From: Lysobacter prati
GTDB lineage: Bacteria > Pseudomonadota > Gammaproteobacteria > Xanthomonadales > Xanthomonadaceae
Assembly (NCBI RefSeq): GCF_009765215.1
Contig: NZ_VLNV01000001.1
Span: forward strand, 868,001 to 932,000
Length of the DNA stretch: 64,000 nt
Reading direction: 5' to 3'
The translations under genes were made by a program, and so were the position numbers. Position 1 is the first letter of the stretch; every line of letters begins with the position of its first letter. The notes under the pieces were generated by a model that saw nothing but the letters and a program-made list of their open reading frames with translations, was not told the DNA's origin and did no database searches. Below are positions 61,232 to 64,000 of the stretch, one piece after another.

Positions 61232-63499
61232 TCAGGCCAGTCGATCCGCCGCCGCGACGATGTCTTCTTCGCCCGGAATCACCAGGAATGCGGCGCCTGC
61301 CAGCGGCGTGTAGGTGTCGACACCAACGACGCGCTGGAACGGGCGTGCCCCGTAGCCACCCTCGGCGATCGCGGTCAGCACGCCCTCGCCCACGCCGGCA
61401 CTGTGGCGGCCTTCGTCGACGATCAACAGGCGCTTGGCAGTGCGTGCCTGCTGACGGATGAATTCCTCGTTGAGCGGCACCAGCCAGCGCAGGTCGACCA
61501 CGCGCGCCTTCCAGCCATGCTTGGCTTCGATGGTGCGCGCCGCACGCAGGCTCATCGGCAAGCCGTTGCCGTAGCTGAAGATCACCAGATCATCGTTGCC
61601 CTCGCCGTAGATGCGGCCTTCGCCGAGCGTCATCGCTTCGTCGGGCTTCGGGTAGCTCGTCAGCCAGGCGCCGTCGCCCGCTTCGTAGAGGTCCTTGGTC
61701 ATGTACAGCGCGATCGGCTCGAGGAACACGCTCACTCGCCCGTCGACCTTGGCCAGCGCCGTCAGCGTGCGCAGCATCGTCGCCGCGTCGTCACCTCGCG
61801 ACGGGCAACCGACCACCAGGCCTGGGATGTCGCGCAGCGCCGTGATCGAGTTGTCGTTGTGGAAGTGGCCGCCGAAGCCACGCTGGTAACCCAGGCCGGC
61901 AATGCGTACGACCATCGGGTTAGCGTACTGGTTGTTGCTGAAGAACTGCAGGCTCGCCGCCTCGCCGCGGATCTGGTCGCAGGCGTTGTGGAAGTACGCC
62001 AGGTACTGGATCTCCGGGATCGGCAGCATGCCGACGTTGGCGAAGCCCTGGGCCATGCCCAGGATCATCGTCTCGTCGAGCAGCGTGTTGAACACGCGGC
62101 GCGGGCCGAACGCCTTCTGCAGGCCCTTGGTGACCGTATAGACGCCACCCTTCTGCGCCACGTCCTCGCCGAACAGCAGCGTCTCGGGGTACTTGGCGAA
62201 TATGTCGTGCAGGGCGTTGTTGATCTGGATCGCCATGTGTCGCGGCGCCTGGTTCTCCGGCAGCTTGGCCTCGCTGCCGAACACTTCCAGGCGGCGCGCG
62301 TCGTAATCGGCGCGCTTGGCTTCGGCAGCGACCTTGGCCGGCGTGTACGGCGCCAGCGGCGCGATCACCTCGGCCAGGTTGTCGAGCTTGGGGCGACGGT
62401 CAGCCTCATCGGCGGCGGCGAAACACTTCTTGCGCGTCTGCTCGTACAGGTCGAGCACTTCGTCCTTCGACATCAGCCCCGACTCCATCGCGATGGCCGC
62501 CGAGCGCAGCAGCGGATCGGTGGCCTCGACCTTGCAAAGCTCCTCGATCGAACGCCACTCGATCTCGAAGTCGGTGCCGGCGTGACCCATGATGCGGGTC
62601 GTCTTCAGGTGCAGGAAAGTCGGACGGCGCGTGCTGCGGCAATGCTCGACGGCGCGCTGCACGTCGCCATAACCGGACGCCAGGTCGAGGCCGTCGGCCG
62701 TGAAGTAGTCCAGCCCGTCCATGTTGCGGAAGCGGTTGCCGATCCAGCCACCCGGGGTCTTCACCGAGATGCCGATGCCGTTGTCCTCGCAGACGAACAG
62801 CACCGGCGCCGGCAGCTTCTGGTAGGCGGTCCAGGCGGCGGCGTTGAACGCGGTCTGCGCGGTGGCGTGGTTGGCCGAGGCGTCGCCGAAGGAGCAGATC
62901 GTGATGCTGTCGTCCGGAATCGGCAGCGCATGACCCAGGCGCTTGCCGGCTTCGATCGCGACTGCCGTGCCCAGTGCCTTGGGCAGGTGCGAGGCGATGG
63001 TCGAAGTCTGCGGCAGGACCCACAACGGCTTGCTGCCCCAGACCTTGTGACGGCCGCCGCTGGCCGGGTCGTCCTTGCTGGCGGCGAACGACAGCGCCGA
63101 ATCCATCACCGGGTCCATCCCGGGCAGCTTGCGGAAGCGCTCGGCCATGAAGCCACCGGAGCGGTAATGCAGGAACGCCGGATCGGTGTGGCGCGTCAGG
63201 CGCGCCACCATCGCGTTGCCTTCGTGGCCACTGGATCCGATCGTGTAGAAGACCTTGTTCTGCACGCGCAGCACGCGCGCCATCAGGTCGAGATGGCGAC
63301 TGACCAGCTGCGACTTGAACAACTCACGGAAGCCGCGCGCATCGAGCGCGCTGCCGTCGAGGATCGCCTCACCCGCAGCCGGGCGGGCTTCGGCGTGGCC
63401 ATTCCAGGCTTTGACGAACTCGCTGAAGTTGACGTCGCAGATCTCGGCCCGGTTCAGGCCTTTCATGCGTGCGGGGATCGGATTGGGCAGTGCGGACAT
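61232..63499 (-). CDS. Fused alpha/beta thiamine-dependent 2-oxoacid dehydrogenase E1
   Basis: A 755-aa cytosolic protein with both E1 subunits in one chain. The alpha part (about 45-370) shows GSSGHEGNAMVARL, the TPP/Mg motif FGDASANHATAQTAFN, and FVCEDNGIGIS. The beta part (about 415-755) shows LFGEDVAQKGGVYTVTKGL, QYLAYFHNACDQIRGE and VDLRWLVPLNEEFI. Separate E1 subunits are the rule for branched-chain or pyruvate dehydrogenases, so the fusion is notable. No E2 or E3 gene is adjacent. Substrate unresolved. Confidence 0.85.
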   Translation of the reverse strand: MSALPNPIPARMKGLNRAEICDVNFSEFVKAWNGHAEARPAAGEAILDGSALDARGFRELFKSQLVSRHLDLMARVLRVQNKVFYTIGSSGHEGNAMVARLTRHTDPAFLHYRSGGFMAERFRKLPGMDPVMDSALSFAASKDDPASGGRHKVWGSKPLWVLPQTSTIASHLPKALGTAVAIEAGKRLGHALPIPDDSITICSFGDASANHATAQTAFNAAAWTAYQKLPAPVLFVCEDNGIGISVKTPGGWIGNRFRNMDGLDYFTADGLDLASGYGDVQRAVEHCRSTRRPTFLHLKTTRIMGHAGTDFEIEWRSIEELCKVEATDPLLRSAAIAMESGLMSKDEVLDLYEQTRKKCFAAADEADRRPKLDNLAEVIAPLAPYTPAKVAAEAKRADYDARRLEVFGSEAKLPENQAPRHMAIQINNALHDIFAKYPETLLFGEDVAQKGGVYTVTKGLQKAFGPRRVFNTLLDETMILGMAQGFANVGMLPIPEIQYLAYFHNACDQIRGEAASLQFFSNNQYANPMVVRIAGLGYQRGFGGHFHNDNSITALRDIPGLVVGCPSRGDDAATMLRTLTALAKVDGRVSVFLEPIALYMTKDLYEAGDGAWLTSYPKPDEAMTLGEGRIYGEGNDDLVIFSYGNGLPMSLRAARTIEAKHGWKARVVDLRWLVPLNEEFIRQQARTAKRLLIVDEGRHSAGVGEGVLTAIAEGGYGARPFQRVVGVDTYTPLAGAAFLVIPGEEDIVAAADRLA

Positions 63500-63520
63500 T
63501 TTTTCTGGTTCTCGGATGTC

Positions 63521-63541
63521 GTCCCGCGCAGTGCGCGGGAC
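63521..63541. repeat. REP-like palindrome
   Basis: A perfect 9-bp stem GTCCCGCGC/GCGCGGGAC with a 3-nt loop, between the GST-type gene and the E1 gene. Confidence 0.6.
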
Positions 63542-63575
63542 CAGGTATGGCTTTGCGAGGAATTGGTGCGACGAG

Positions 63576-64000
63576 TCAGTCCGGCAGCGCCAGGCGCGAG
63601 GCGACCTCGACCGGCGGCGACGGCATGGCGATAAAGCCCGGCGTCTTCATCACGCGGGCCAGCCATTCGCGAATCTGCGGATAGCGCGAAACGTCGAAGC
63701 CGCCTTCGTCTGCGACGACGGTGTAGGCGAACAGGGCGATGTCGGCGATGCCATAAGCGTCACCGCTGAACCACTCGTGCCCGGCGGCAAGGTGCTGTTC
63801 CATCACCGCCAGCGCCTGGTGACCGCGCTCGCGCAACTGCGCCAGCGTGGCACGACGCGGCGAGTCCAGCGTCGTCCAGCCGCGGATGAAGCGGGCGACC
63901 GCGATATACGGCTCGTGGCTGTACTGCTCGAAGAACATCCAGCTCAGCACCTGCGCACGCTGCCAGGCGTCACCCGCCCAGAACGGCGTGCCCTCGGCCA
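63576..64000 (-). CDS. Glutathione S-transferase family protein (5' end outside window)
   Basis: The C-terminal part of a GST; the frame is open through base 64000, so the thioredoxin-like N-terminal domain lies beyond the edge. Visible parts are AQVLSWMFFEQYSHEPYIAVARF, a helix typical of the GST C-terminal domain, and SGDAYGIADIALFAYTVVAD, the conserved N-capping/hydrophobic staple motif (GxxxxxAD). PQIREWLARVMKTPGF is the usual final helix. Substrate unknown. Confidence 0.85.
   Translation of the reverse strand, partial: AEGTPFWAGDAWQRAQVLSWMFFEQYSHEPYIAVARFIRGWTTLDSPRRATLAQLRERGHQALAVMEQHLAAGHEWFSGDAYGIADIALFAYTVVADEGGFDVSRYPQIREWLARVMKTPGFIAMPSPPVEVASRLALPD

Noticed and set aside
61013-63634. 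873-codon plus-strand open frame
   Set aside because: Antisense shadow of the fused E1 gene; composition is not protein-like.

Overview
The window is about 64 kb of GC-rich (mostly 60-70 %) chromosomal DNA from a gammaproteobacterium, most likely the Lysobacter/Xanthomonas group (Xanthomonadaceae). This is inferred from high GC3 codon use, REP-like palindromes, the gene order lolC/E-lolD-comEC-exbB-exbD-msbA-lpxK-kdsB-PTP-uvrC-pgsA-tRNAs, and a GumD/WcaJ-type exopolysaccharide locus. Names come from protein motifs and remembered family features. No database search was possible.

Layout. (1) 1-2151: a MASE1-like sensor histidine kinase, open at the left edge, and a PAP2-type membrane phosphatase. 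(2) 2191-23264: a Wzx/Wzy-type exopolysaccharide locus, nearly all on the minus strand: CpsB-type phosphatase, Wza-like export lipoprotein, Wzc-like tyrosine kinase, TPR protein, two small exported proteins with a shared C-terminal tail, O-antigen polymerase/ligase-like protein, WcaJ/GumD initiating transferase, a 44-codon ORF, WcaI-like glycosyltransferase, gmd, a second polymerase-like protein, a flippase, three glycosyltransferases, then fcl (plus strand), manC and galE. The sugar-nucleotide genes point to mannose/fucose/galactose-containing polymer. (3) 23398-30822: tRNA-Val with a textbook terminator, ArsC-like reductase, glutamate-synthase-domain protein, nucleotide-sugar dehydrogenase, YeiH-type transporter with a divergent LysR regulator, a second LysR gene, a lipocalin-like protein and a CHMI-family isomerase. 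(4) 30824-40963: a ~10.1 kb integrated element in the 3' end of tRNA-Leu. (5) 40947-54170: tRNA-Leu, tRNA-Cys and tRNA-Gly, then envelope and lipid genes. (6) 54121-58277: a succinate dehydrogenase operon with two assembly-factor genes, SdhE and a 54-aa DUF1674/SDHAF4-like ORF, and a striking ~116 bp structured palindrome between sdhB and sdhE. (7) 58308-64000: ygfZ, asnB-type synthetase, a fused two-component E1 dehydrogenase and a GST cut by the right edge.

The most interesting region is the tRNA-Leu element. It is bounded by a 17-bp repeat of the tRNA 3' end and carries a P4-type integrase, an AlpA-like regulator and a P4/D5-type primase-helicase, then a tightly overlapping operon ending in a lone HK97-fold major capsid protein, a P27-like small terminase candidate and an HExxH protein. 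No portal, large terminase, protease or tail genes are visible, so it looks like a capsid-encoding phage satellite that depends on a helper. At its other end, lower-GC cargo genes on the opposite strand include a translationally coupled pair (170 aa plus a DUF1828-like 246 aa protein) that is a good candidate for an undescribed defence or interference module. Oppositely oriented 9-bp iterons flanking an AT-rich stretch inside the primase gene suggest the replication origin, and matching repeats at both ends suggest integrase arm sites.
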